Shown piece by piece: positions 10,654 to 22,142 of a stretch of 64,000 nucleotides of DNA. The position numbers and the translations under genes were made by a program. Location of the stretch: the NCBI GenBank assembly GCA_027532905.1, contig JAPZUA010000005.1, positions 186,001 to 250,000 on the forward strand, written 5' to 3'. The notes under the pieces were generated by a model. The model saw only the letters and a program-made list of their open reading frames with translations. It did not search any database and was not told the origin of the DNA. The DNA is from Magnetospirillum sp. (GTDB lineage Bacteria; Pseudomonadota; Alphaproteobacteria; CACIAM-22H2). Position 1 is the stretch's first letter; each line of letters begins with the position of its first letter.

Positions 10654-12348
10654 ATGGCCATCACTCTTGGAACAATCCCGGGCGAACTTAAGCCGCGCAT
10701 CACCGTCGTCGGTGTGGGCGGTGCAGGCGGCAATGCCGTCAACAACATGATCCGCGCGCGCCTCGAAGGCGTCGAGTTCGTCGTCGCCAACACCGACGCG
10801 CAAGCACTCGGCCAGTCGATCGCGGAGCGCAAGCTGCAGCTCGGCGTGGGCGTCACGCAAGGTCTGGGTGCGGGCTCGCGCCCCGACGTAGGCCGCGTGG
10901 CGGCCGAAGAATCGATGGGCGATCTTCTGGAGCACATCCAGGGCTCGCACATGGTGTTCGTCGCCGCCGGCATGGGCGGCGGTACGGGTACGGGTGCCGC
11001 CCCGGTCATCGCACGCGCTTGCCGCGAGCACGGTATTCTCACCGTGGGCGTGGTCACCAAGCCCTTCCACTTCGAAGGCACGCACCGCATGAAGCTTGCG
11101 GAAGCGGGCATTGAAGAACTGCAGCAGACGGTCGATACGCTCATCATCATCCCGAACCAGAATCTGTTCCGGGTCGCCAACGAACGCACGACCTTCGCCG
11201 ACGCCTTCAAGATGGCCGACGACGTGCTCTATTCGGGTGTGCGCGGTGTGACCGACCTCATGGTGATGCCGGGCCTCATCAATCTCGACTTCGCCGACAT
11301 CCGCTCGGTCATGGGCGAGATGGGCAAGGCGATGATGGGTACGGGCGAAGCCGAAGGCGACAGCCGTGCGATCGACGCCGCCCAGAAGGCGATCTCGAAC
11401 CCGCTGCTCGACGACGTGTCGATGAAGGGTGCGAAGGGCGTGCTCATCAACATCACCGGCGGCATGGACATGACGCTGTTCGAGGTCGACGAAGCGGCCA
11501 ACCGCATCCGCGACGAGGTCGATCCGGAAGCCAACATCATCTTCGGTTCGACCTTCGACGAGACGCTCAACGGCCGCATGCGGGTGTCGGTCGTGGCGAC
11601 GGGCATCGATGCCGCTGCCGCCGTCCAGCCCAAGCCGCAGACGACTGTGGTGAGCTTCGCGCGCCCGGCCGCCCGCCCGACCGTCCCGGCACCGATGACG
11701 ACGACGGCCCCTGCCGCCGTCGCGGCCGCCACGTCCATCCCGGCCATGCCGAATATGGTCCCGGCCACGGTCGCCCAATCGGCACCGATCCAGCAGACGG
11801 CCACCGCCCTCAAGCTCGAGGCGGCCCCGATCCCGGTGTTCGAAGCGGCCCCGCTTGCCGCCCCGGCCTTGCCGCTCGCGGTCGAACCGGCCCCGGTCGC
11901 GGCCCAGCCGGTCGCCCCGCAGCCGGTCGAGGCGTATATCCCGCCCAAGCCGGTTGAAGTGGCGCAAGCGGCGGCAAGCCCGGCCAACCCGTTTGCCGAG
12001 GCCGAGTTGGTCAACGCCGCCAAGACGGCCGCCCCGGCCGCCAAGCCTGCCCCGCGCAAGGTCTCGCTGTTCGAGCGCATGACCCGCACGGGCCAGGCCC
12101 GCAGCGAGGCGGCCCCGGCCGCCGCCGAACCGGTGCGTAGCCAGCCCACGCTGGCCGCCCCGATCGGCGCCATGACCCTACCGACGCAACCGGCCGCAGC
12201 TGCGGCCCCGGCTCCCGCGACGGCTCCGGCGGCCCCGGCCACAAGCCAGCCGCGCCTTGGCGGGCTTGACCCTGCTGACCGGATCCAGAGCAAGACCGAA
12301 GACGACCTGCTCGAAATCCCGGCCTTCCTGCGCCGCCAAGCCAACTAA
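10654..12348 (+). CDS. ftsZ: FtsZ, tubulin-like division GTPase with long Ala/Pro linker
   Basis: A 564-residue FtsZ that polymerises into the cytokinetic ring. The GTPase domain covers about residues 1-320, with [15 protein letters not shown] near the start, the tubulin signature [10 protein letters not shown] at 108-117 and the T7-loop region [12 protein letters not shown]. An Ala/Pro/Val-rich unstructured linker of roughly 220 residues follows, much longer than the roughly 50 of E. coli. The C-terminal peptide [15 protein letters not shown] should bind FtsA. ATG 10654 has GGAGG at 10641-10645. Transcription probably ends at the hairpin after the gene. Confidence 0.97.
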   Translation: MAITLGTIPGELKPRITVVGVGGAGGNAVNNMIRARLEGVEFVVANTDAQALGQSIAERKLQLGVGVTQGLGAGSRPDVGRVAAEESMGDLLEHIQGSHMVFVAAGMGGGTGTGAAPVIARACREHGILTVGVVTKPFHFEGTHRMKLAEAGIEELQQTVDTLIIIPNQNLFRVANERTTFADAFKMADDVLYSGVRGVTDLMVMPGLINLDFADIRSVMGEMGKAMMGTGEAEGDSRAIDAAQKAISNPLLDDVSMKGAKGVLINITGGMDMTLFEVDEAANRIRDEVDPEANIIFGSTFDETLNGRMRVSVVATGIDAAAAVQPKPQTTVVSFARPAARPTVPAPMTTTAPAAVAAATSIPAMPNMVPATVAQSAPIQQTATALKLEAAPIPVFEAAPLAAPALPLAVEPAPVAAQPVAPQPVEAYIPPKPVEVAQAAASPANPFAEAELVNAAKTAAPAAKPAPRKVSLFERMTRTGQARSEAAPAAAEPVRSQPTLAAPIGAMTLPTQPAAAAAPAPATAPAAPATSQPRLGGLDPADRIQSKTEDDLLEIPAFLRRQAN

Positions 12349-12365
12349 GTGCCTGACGTGCAAAA

Positions 12366-12384
12366 GCGACTTGCAACAAGTCGC
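12366..12384 (+). other. Short perfect hairpin just after ftsZ
   Basis: The sequence GCGACTTG-CAA-CAAGTCGC forms an 8-bp perfect stem with a 3-base loop, 17 bases after the ftsZ stop. It has no T-run of its own and lies just before the stronger terminator at 12398-12449. It could protect the 3' end of the ftsZ mRNA or help pausing. The role is inferred only from the symmetry. Confidence 0.5.
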
Positions 12385-12397
12385 AACAAAAGGTGAC

Positions 12398-12449
12398 TTG
12401 AGGCCCCGCGGTTGGTCTTGTACCAACCTTCGGGGCCTCAAACGTTTTT
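12398..12449 (+). terminator. Intrinsic terminator after ftsZ
   Basis: TTGAGGCCCCG at 12398-12408 pairs with CGGGGCCTCAA at 12431-12441 over 11 bp. Inside it GTTGGT pairs with ACCAAC. A run of five T starts four bases after the stem (12445-12449). This is a classic rho-independent terminator and should separate the ftsZ transcript from lpxC. Confidence 0.85.
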
Positions 12450-12531
12450 GGGCCCCTCGAGTCGCCGGGAAGAAGGACCGCACAGCAGCGTTGTGCATGT
12501 GGTAGGTCTCCGCACCGGACAGGAGTAGCAA

Positions 12532-13479
12532 GTGCTGGGCAATCGTTCGACCAAGCCGCGCCCGATCGCGCAACGGACTTTGAAGGGGCCGATCTCGTGC
12601 ACCGGGACGGGCTTGCATTCCGGGCGCAAAGTCACGATGCAGCTGCTGCCCGCCCCACCCAATCACGGCATCGTTTTCCGCCGCCGCGACATTGCGGGTC
12701 CGGCCGGCATCCTGAAGGCCGACTACCGCAATGTGCGCGACACGCGCCTGTGCTCGATGCTGATCAACGAAGCGGGTACCCGCATCGGCACGGTCGAGCA
12801 TCTGATGGCCGCACTTTACGGTGCGGAAATCGACAATTTGATCGTGGAAATCGACGCCGACGAAATTCCGGTTATGGACGGCTCGTCGGCCCCGTTCCTG
12901 TTTCTGTTCGAATGTGCGGGCACCATCGAGCAAGCCGCCACGCGCCGCGCCATCGAAATCCTCGCCCCCTTGACGATTCAAGACGGCGACGCGCGCCTCG
13001 AGCTGCTGCCTGGCAAGGGTTTCTCGGCCGAATTCGAGATCGACTTCCAAAGCGACGCGATCGGCCGCCAGCGCCTGAACGTAACGCTCGATCCGGCCGC
13101 CTTCCGTCAGGAAATTGCGCGCGCCCGCACCTTCGGCTTCGAGCATGAAGTGGCCCAGCTGCGCGCCATGGGGCTTGCGCGCGGCGGCTCGCTCGACAAT
13201 GCCGTCGTAATCTCCGACGGCCGCATTCTCAACGAAGACGGGCTTCGCTTCGAAGACGAGTTCGTGCGCCACAAGATGCTCGACCTGGTGGGCGACCTCT
13301 ATCTCGCCGGCGGCCCGCTGCTTGGCCATGTGCGCGCCACGCGCACCGGCCACCGCCACAACAACGCGGCCCTCCATGCGCTGCTCGGCAATCCGCAGGC
13401 CTGGCAATGGCGCGACGTGACGGCCGAAACCTACCGCCGCGCCAGCGGCGTGCGCCTGGCGGTCCAAGCGTCCGAGTGA
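12532..13479 (+). CDS. lpxC: LpxC, UDP-3-O-acyl-GlcNAc deacetylase
   Basis: A 315-residue zinc hydrolase that catalyses the committed step of lipid A synthesis in the cytoplasm. Zinc-site motifs are present: VEHLMAAL, with the first His ligand, and [12 protein letters not shown], with the second His and the Asp. The catalytic His lies in [21 protein letters not shown] is also typical. The start is GTG 12532 with AGGAG at 12521-12525. It lies behind a terminator, so it probably has its own promoter in the 80 bases before it; none was clear to me. Confidence 0.95.
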   Translation: MLGNRSTKPRPIAQRTLKGPISCTGTGLHSGRKVTMQLLPAPPNHGIVFRRRDIAGPAGILKADYRNVRDTRLCSMLINEAGTRIGTVEHLMAALYGAEIDNLIVEIDADEIPVMDGSSAPFLFLFECAGTIEQAATRRAIEILAPLTIQDGDARLELLPGKGFSAEFEIDFQSDAIGRQRLNVTLDPAAFRQEIARARTFGFEHEVAQLRAMGLARGGSLDNAVVISDGRILNEDGLRFEDEFVRHKMLDLVGDLYLAGGPLLGHVRATRTGHRHNNAALHALLGNPQAWQWRDVTAETYRRASGVRLAVQASE

Positions 13480-13521
13480 CGCTGGCTAAGCCCCGCCCCA
13501 TCCTGCCCCGCCAAAGCGGGA

Positions 13522-13550
13522 CTTAAAAATCTGCCCCGGATGCGCTATAT
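13522..13550 (+). promoter_or_regulatory. Candidate sigma70-type promoter before bamD
   Basis: CTTAAA at 13522-13527, a 17-base gap, then CTATAT at 13545-13550. This resembles the alphaproteobacterial housekeeping pattern CTTGAC-N17-CTATAT, with a perfect -10. The expected transcription start (about 13557) falls at the bamD ATG, so the mRNA may have almost no leader. Confidence 0.5.
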
Positions 13551-13557
13551 AAGCGGG

Positions 13558-14394
13558 ATGGACATGCCGCTTCGCCGTCGCCCGATTCGTTCTTTTCTTG
13601 CCGTCGCCCTCGTCGGCGTGGCGCTGGCCGCGTGCGGCGAAAAAGAAGAGGTCTATGTCGAAAAGCCGGTCGAGGAACTGTACAACGCGGCCGTAAACGC
13701 CATGGCCTCTGGCAACTATGTGCGCGCGGCCAGGCAGTTCGACGAGGTCGAGCGCCAGCACCCCTATTCGGTGTGGGCCACCCGCGCCCAGCTCCAGGGC
13801 GCTTACGCCCACTACCAGAACAACAAATACGACGACGCGATCGTGGCGCTGGACCGCTTCATCCAGCTCAACCCGTCCAACCGCGACGTCGCTTACGCCT
13901 ATTATCTGAAGGCGTTGTGCTACTACGAACAGATCACCGACGTGGCGCGCGACGCGCGCATGACCGAAGACGCGCTGCAGTCGCTGCAGGAAGTGGTGCG
14001 CCGCTTTCCCGAAAGCACCTATGCGCGCGACGCGCGCGTGAAGATCGACCTCACCTACGACCATCTCGCGGGCAAGGAAATGGAAGTCGGGCGCTTCTAC
14101 CAGCGCCGCAACCAGGCCCTTGCTGCGATCAACCGTTTCCGCACGGTGGTCGAGAAGTTCCAGACCACCAGCCACGTGCCCGAGGCTTTGCATCGGCTTG
14201 TGGAGAGCTACATGTCGTTGGGCCTCGTCGACGAGGCGCGGCGCACGACGGCCGTGCTCGGCCACAATTATCCCGGCAGCGAATGGTACCGCGATTCGTT
14301 TGCGCTGGTCGGGACCGGCGAAATGCCCAGGGACGAGCGACCGGGCATGGTCAATCGCACGCTGAACGCGCTCAATCCGGTCAACCTGTTTTAG
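13558..14394 (+). CDS. bamD: BamD, outer-membrane assembly lipoprotein
   Basis: A 278-residue lipoprotein (ComL family) of the BAM complex that inserts beta-barrel proteins into the outer membrane. The signal peptide ends in the lipobox VALAAC and the mature protein begins CGEKEE. TPR-like repeats follow, starting with YNAAVNAMASGNYVRAARQF and continuing through HPYSVWATRAQLQGAYAHY. Starts at 13540, 13558 and 13564 are in frame. I chose 13558 because 13540 would lie inside the likely -10 element. Length is slightly above the E. coli protein (245). Confidence 0.9.
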   Translation: MDMPLRRRPIRSFLAVALVGVALAACGEKEEVYVEKPVEELYNAAVNAMASGNYVRAARQFDEVERQHPYSVWATRAQLQGAYAHYQNNKYDDAIVALDRFIQLNPSNRDVAYAYYLKALCYYEQITDVARDARMTEDALQSLQEVVRRFPESTYARDARVKIDLTYDHLAGKEMEVGRFYQRRNQALAAINRFRTVVEKFQTTSHVPEALHRLVESYMSLGLVDEARRTTAVLGHNYPGSEWYRDSFALVGTGEMPRDERPGMVNRTLNALNPVNLF

Positions 14395-14535
14395 CCGCAA
14401 CGGGGCCTTTCGATGCCGCGCGCCCAACGAGTCATATCCGAACAAACCATGATCGAACCGGCCATTGCCGAAGCGATCCCGAGCGCCGATGTGCGCCGCT
14501 TCCCTCTGCGGCCGGTGTCGGCTACATCGATGGCC

Positions 14536-18341
<3,806 letters not shown>

Positions 18342-18344
18342 GCC

Positions 18345-18638
18345 ATGCCAAGCGTGACCACCACCGCCCCCGACGGCAGCGTTCTGACCGTCCATGTCTA
18401 TGCCGGCGACGAACTCGGCGAAGACTATTCCTTCGCCGACATCGTCGAGGCGTTTGGGCTGGGCTGCCCAGTCGAAGGCGGGCTCGAATTCACGCGCAAG
18501 GAGCTGCGCGATCTTCTCAATTTTGCCAACGCCTATTCCTTCGACCATCCCGAAGGCTTTATCGAAATGTGCCTTGAGGTTGCAAGGACTGCCGCGACTT
18601 TGCCGGGCGAGAAGCTGGTTTTCCATAGCGATTTCTAG
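18345..18638 (+). CDS. Small conserved-looking protein of unknown function
   Basis: A 97-residue acidic protein, cytoplasmic by appearance (no signal or membrane segment), 3 bases after ligA and so likely in the same transcript. It starts MPSVTTTAPDGSVLTVHVYA and contains DYSFADIVEAFGLGCPVEGG and FTRKELRDLLNFANAYSF. I do not recognise a family. Codon use matches its neighbours. Its TAG stop shares the palindrome CTAG with the stop of the converging aminopeptidase gene. Confidence 0.75.
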   Translation: MPSVTTTAPDGSVLTVHVYAGDELGEDYSFADIVEAFGLGCPVEGGLEFTRKELRDLLNFANAYSFDHPEGFIEMCLEVARTAATLPGEKLVFHSDF

Positions 18639-20671
18639 AGCGGGGCGGTTGCAGCTTTGAGCCACGCCTTCGTCGCGTCTTCGACCAAGGGGCCGATTTC
18701 GGCGGCCACGCGCGCATGGTAGGCGTCGAACCAAGCAAGTTCGCCCGCATCGAGCAGATCGCGATCGACGAGATTGCGGTCGATGGGGGCAAGGGTGAGT
18801 GTTTCGAAACCCAGCATCGCGCGTTCGGCGGCCGGCGCTTTGGGCAGATCTGCGACCGCGACGAGATTTTCGATGCGAATGCCGTAGGCCCCGGTTTTGT
18901 AGTAGCCGGGCTCGTTCGACACGACCATGCCGGGCTGGAGCGCCACGCTGTTCGGCATCTTGGAAATGCGCTGCGGACCTTCGTGCACCGAGAGGAACGC
19001 GCCCACGCCGTGGCCCGTGCCATGGTCGTAATCGAGGCCCGCGTCCCACAAAGCGCGACGGGCCAACACATCGAGCTGCGAGCCCGACGTGCCCGCCGGA
19101 AAGCGCGCGCGGGCGAGCGCAATATGGCCCTTGAGCACGCGCGTGAAGCGGTCGGCCACTTCGCGCTTGAAGCCGTCTTCGAGAGTACCGATCGCGATCG
19201 TGCGCGTGATGTCGGTGGTGCCGTCTTCGTACTGGCCGCCGGAATCGACGAGATAGACCATGCCGGCGCTGAGAACCTTCGCCGTCGCCGGCGTGGCGCG
19301 ATAATGCACGATGGCGCCGTTGGGCCCGGCACCCGAGATCGTCGAAAAACTCGTGTCGCGAAGGCAGCCGGTTTGTTTGCGGAATTCGAGCAATCGGTCG
19401 GCCAACGCAATCTCGTCGTATTTGCCGCTGCCGCCTTCGGCCGCAAGCCACGCAAGAAACCGCGTGACGGCGGCCCCGTCGCGCACATGGGCAGCACGAA
19501 TGCCGGCGAGTTCCTGCGGATTCTTGCAGGCTTTGGGCAACGCGCACGGGCAGACATCGCGGGTGAGGACCGCCCCGCTGTCGGCGAGCCTCTGGTCGAT
19601 CCAGGCCGAGGCCGTGAGCCGGTCGGTCAACACGCGGGCTTTGGCAGCCCCCAACGCATCGAGCGCCGCGCCCAACTCGTCGGGCCGACGAATGCGCACA
19701 CCATTGCCCAGCGCCGCTTTGGCAGCGGGCGTGAGTTTTATCGGTTCGATGAACAGATCGAGCGGCTGGGCCGCATCGGCGGGCAGGATGGCAAAACCCA
19801 ACGCCACGGGCGTATGCGGCACATCGCCGCCGCGCAAATTGAGCAGCCACGCCAGACTGTCGGGGGCCGAAATCACGGCCGCCGCGAGCTTGTCGGCGGC
19901 CAGACGCGACGCGATCTCGGCGCGTTTTTCGGCGGCCGACTTGCCTGCATAGGCAACGGCCTGCGGCACCACGGGGCCCAAGGGTGCGAGCGGCCGGTTG
20001 GCCCACACGGCATCGACCGGATTTGATGCAAGCGCCACCAACACGGCCCCAGCCTTGGCGCACGCTTGGCGCAACCGCTCGGCCGAATCGGTCGAATGCA
20101 GCCACGGGTCGTAGCCGATGCGCATGCCTGCGGCGGCATTGGCGGCAAGCCACACGGCGGGCGGATTGTCGACGAGATGGCAATATTCGAACAATTTTCC
20201 GTCGACCTGGTCGCGAACCTGCAGCGTGTAGCGCCCGTCGACGAAAATTGCCGCCTGCGCCGCCAGCACCACGCACGCGCCGGCCGAGCCCGAAAAGCCC
20301 GTCAGCCACAAAAGCCGCTCGGCACGCGGGCTCACATATTCGCCTTGATGTTCGTCGCCGCGCGGAAGCACGAAACCGTCGAGCGACTGGCGTTTCAGTT
20401 CGGCGCGCAGATCGGCGACGCGGGCCGGAACCCAAGCGCCGTCGGCGAGCCCGTCGGATCGGGTCGCGGCGAGTTCGGATTTCAACGCTTCGAGCTGCGC
20501 TTTGAGCGCGTCGGACGCATCGGCTGCAACCAGAACATGCCAGGCGTCGGGAACAAACGCCGGCGGGGCCGCCAGCACGCCCGCCACAAGCCGCCGTACG
20601 CCGGCAACGTCGAGAGCGGCCGTGTGCTTCGCCAAAAGACGCGCCAAAACTTCATCGCCCTGATAGCTCAT
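18635..20671 (-). CDS. Xaa-Pro aminopeptidase, M24B family
   Basis: A 678-residue cytoplasmic metallopeptidase that removes an N-terminal residue before proline. Creatinase-type N-terminal domains begin near residue 90 (PRGDEHQGEYVSPRAERL, WLTGFSGSAG). The C-terminal pita-bread domain holds the two-metal ligands: YLVDSGGQYEDGTTDITR gives two Asp, GTGHGVGAFLSVHEGP gives a His, and VVSNEPGYY and IRIENL give two Glu. About 80 residues before the first domain are not obviously part of the family core. Starts at 20752, 20725, 20707 and 20671 are possible and none has a good ribosome site. Confidence 0.88.
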   Translation of the reverse strand: MSYQGDEVLARLLAKHTAALDVAGVRRLVAGVLAAPPAFVPDAWHVLVAADASDALKAQLEALKSELAATRSDGLADGAWVPARVADLRAELKRQSLDGFVLPRGDEHQGEYVSPRAERLLWLTGFSGSAGACVVLAAQAAIFVDGRYTLQVRDQVDGKLFEYCHLVDNPPAVWLAANAAAGMRIGYDPWLHSTDSAERLRQACAKAGAVLVALASNPVDAVWANRPLAPLGPVVPQAVAYAGKSAAEKRAEIASRLAADKLAAAVISAPDSLAWLLNLRGGDVPHTPVALGFAILPADAAQPLDLFIEPIKLTPAAKAALGNGVRIRRPDELGAALDALGAAKARVLTDRLTASAWIDQRLADSGAVLTRDVCPCALPKACKNPQELAGIRAAHVRDGAAVTRFLAWLAAEGGSGKYDEIALADRLLEFRKQTGCLRDTSFSTISGAGPNGAIVHYRATPATAKVLSAGMVYLVDSGGQYEDGTTDITRTIAIGTLEDGFKREVADRFTRVLKGHIALARARFPAGTSGSQLDVLARRALWDAGLDYDHGTGHGVGAFLSVHEGPQRISKMPNSVALQPGMVVSNEPGYYKTGAYGIRIENLVAVADLPKAPAAERAMLGFETLTLAPIDRNLVDRDLLDAGELAWFDAYHARVAAEIGPLVEDATKAWLKAATAPL

Positions 20672-20787
20672 GCGGCACACCGAAACGCGTTTGGGGGGTT
20701 GAACCATGGGATCGAATTCGAGCATATCCGCCACGAATCTGAAACAAGCCATGCAAAATTAGGCAAAATCTGGGCGAATCCATGCGA

Positions 20788-20817
20788 ATTGCGCATTGCT
20801 GCATCGCAATATTGACC
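20788..20817. promoter_or_regulatory. Dyad and TTGACC in the aminopeptidase-DUF1127 intergenic region
   Basis: ATTGCG at 20788-20793 and CGCAAT at 20805-20810 form an inverted repeat with an 11-base spacer, directly followed by TTGACC at 20812-20817. A matching -10 at normal spacing was not found (CTAAAT at 20841 is too far), so the promoter part is weak. The rest of the 250-base intergenic region shows nothing else recognisable. Confidence 0.3.
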
Positions 20818-20922
20818 AGTTTCAATTGGGCCGATCGGACCTAAATAGAGATTGTTCGTCAACGAACGATCTGGGGACCCGATTGGCGGGTCCGGTTCGC
20901 GACGAAGATGGAGATTGAGATC

Positions 20923-21306
20923 ATGTCCGCCCCCTCGCTTTCGGCCCCGAATGCCTCTTCCAACGTCCAGGACCGTTTCCTGGCCGGTCAGGTGGATATG
21001 GCACTGGATGCGCGCCGTTTGCGTAGCCAAGCCTTTGCCGCTTTCACGGCCGACGCCCTTGTGACCGTCGGCGCCAGCTTCAAGGCTGCGGTTGCGCGCC
21101 TGAAAAACTGGAACGAACGCCGCGCCACCTTTGCCGAGCTCGAATCGCTCGACGACCGCATCCTGGCCGATATCGGCTTGAGCCGCAGCGAAATCAGCCA
21201 GGTGGCGAGCGGCCACTATGTGCGCGATTCGCAAGACTATCGCCAGAATGCGATCGAAACCGTGAAGGAAGCGGCCAACCAGGACCGCAACCGCAACGCC
21301 GCGTAA
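20923..21306 (+). CDS. DUF1127 (YjiS-like) small protein with N-terminal extension
   Basis: A 127-residue protein. The DUF1127 motif lies at about residues 60-95: a basic stretch with LKNWNERRATFAELESLDDR, then ILADIGLSRSEISQVASG. DUF1127 proteins are common in alphaproteobacteria, often as several paralogues, and some bind RNA or affect phosphate and carbon metabolism. The first 50 residues are an unconserved-looking extension. ATG 20923 was chosen over 20908 because GGAG sits 9 bases before it. A strong terminator follows, so it is probably monocistronic. Confidence 0.8.
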   Translation: MSAPSLSAPNASSNVQDRFLAGQVDMALDARRLRSQAFAAFTADALVTVGASFKAAVARLKNWNERRATFAELESLDDRILADIGLSRSEISQVASGHYVRDSQDYRQNAIETVKEAANQDRNRNAA

Positions 21307-21330
21307 CGGCCCAAACGGTCGAAATCGGCG

Positions 21331-21366
21331 AACGGCAGCCTTGTCCGCAAGGCTGCCGTTTTTGTT
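21331..21366 (+). terminator. Intrinsic terminator after the DUF1127 gene
   Basis: AACGGCAGCCTTG at 21331-21343 pairs perfectly over 13 bp with CAAGGCTGCCGTT at 21348-21360 around a TCCG loop. It is followed by a T-rich tract (five T, G, three T). It is one of the two strongest terminators in the window, with the one after rpmE. Confidence 0.93.
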
Positions 21367-21370
21367 TGTC

Positions 21371-21458
21371 CCGCGCGACGGATGCGCGACATAGACGCGA
21401 CATGCATGCGACGCCTGCGCGACATGGACGCGACATAGGCGCGACATAGGCGCGACAT
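21371..21458. repeat. Eight tandem 11-bp repeats
   Basis: Read on the minus strand this is eight back-to-back 11-mers with consensus ATGTCGCGCCT. All eight keep the GTCGC core in register, and six begin ATGTCGCG. In plus coordinates the units are 21371-81, 82-92, 93-403, 404-14, 415-25, 426-36, 437-47 and 448-58; the last two are identical. The unit length is about one helical turn, so the copies would face the same side of the DNA. It lies between a terminator and the 3' end of an HTH gene, and no credible gene covers it. Confidence 0.9.
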
Positions 21459-21480
21459 TTTTTGTACCAAATATCTGGAA

Positions 21481-22017
21481 TCATTCATCTATGTCCCCAA
21501 GTTCCAGGGGCGTTTCCTCGCCCTTGGGCGGCGGGGCGGAATTGCCGTCGGCATCGAGATGGTACGAACGGTCGGGATCCGGGATCGCCGCCTCGGCCGC
21601 AGCCACCTCGGCCATGTCGGCCGGCGTCAGTTTCTGGGTCGGATAGCCCCAGCTCGTAACGCTCAGCCGGTCGGCGACCCACAAGGCCGCGCGCAGATTG
21701 CCGTCTTTGACCTCGTTCAAGATGAGTTCGACCGCCGCACTGCGCGCCAATTCGAGCCGGGTCGCGGTCTCGACCGCGCGGCGCACGCGCACCTCGTGCA
21801 GCATGCCGCGCGCGACGTTCGACCGACGCAAGATGCGCCAGATCTGCGAGCGCGAGATGCCCGTAAAGCGTGCCACTTCATTGACTTTGTGGCCGCGACT
21901 CAACATCGCTACGACCAACGCCCAATCGTAGCTGCGCCCCGGCCCAGGCACCGCCCCTTCGCGCGCCGGTTTGGCCGCATAGGCGGCCGACGGATGGTTG
22001 GGGTGAAAGTCGACCAT
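21481..22017 (-). CDS. Orphan HTH protein, terminase-small-subunit-like or resolvase-type HTH
   Basis: A 178-residue protein. A helix-turn-helix is visible at about residues 32-68 (YDWALVVAMLSRGHKVNEVA, then TGISRSQIWRILRRS). A basic/helical middle (RVRRAVETATRLELARSAAV) and an acidic, Pro-rich tail (PPPKGEETPLELGDIDE) follow. The layout recalls phage terminase small subunits or DNA-binding resolvase-like HTH proteins, but the family is not certain. AGGAG and AAAGGAA precede the ATG. A perfect palindrome lies about 10 bases upstream and an 11-bp repeat array begins 22 bases beyond its stop. No phage genes are next to it. Confidence 0.72.
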   Translation of the reverse strand: MVDFHPNHPSAAYAAKPAREGAVPGPGRSYDWALVVAMLSRGHKVNEVARFTGISRSQIWRILRRSNVARGMLHEVRVRRAVETATRLELARSAAVELILNEVKDGNLRAALWVADRLSVTSWGYPTQKLTPADMAEVAAAEAAIPDPDRSYHLDADGNSAPPPKGEETPLELGDIDE

Positions 22018-22026
22018 TTCCTTTCT

Positions 22027-22047
22027 CCTATTTAAAGCCTAAATAGG
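22027..22047. promoter_or_regulatory. Palindromic operator candidate before the HTH gene
   Basis: CCTATTTA at 22027-22034 and TAAATAGG at 22040-22047 form a perfect 8-bp inverted repeat with a 5-base spacer, ending ten bases before the HTH gene start. It overlaps the ribosome-binding region of that gene and lies in an AT-rich leader. The position suggests autoregulation by the HTH protein, though an RNA hairpin is also possible. Confidence 0.55.
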
Positions 22048-22142
22048 ACATTAACACTTAATGAACATAAAGCAAACATTAGAGACATACGCCGCCGCCG
22101 ACTGCAGCAGAATTTTTCAGGAGACGGGATTCGCCTGGCGAA

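Noticed and set aside
20812-20846. Sigma70 promoter TTGACC/CTAAAT for the DUF1127 gene
   Set aside because: The gap between the two elements is 23 bases, too long for a standard promoter, so it is listed only as a weak site.
21371-21458. CRISPR-like array
   Set aside because: Units are 11 bp and directly adjacent with no spacers, and no cas gene is in the window.
21237-21488. Minus-strand ORF of 83 codons through the 11-bp repeats
   Set aside because: The protein is only the translation of the repeats (Met-Ser-Arg units) and has no ribosome site. The 11-base unit is not a multiple of three, so a coding origin is unlikely.
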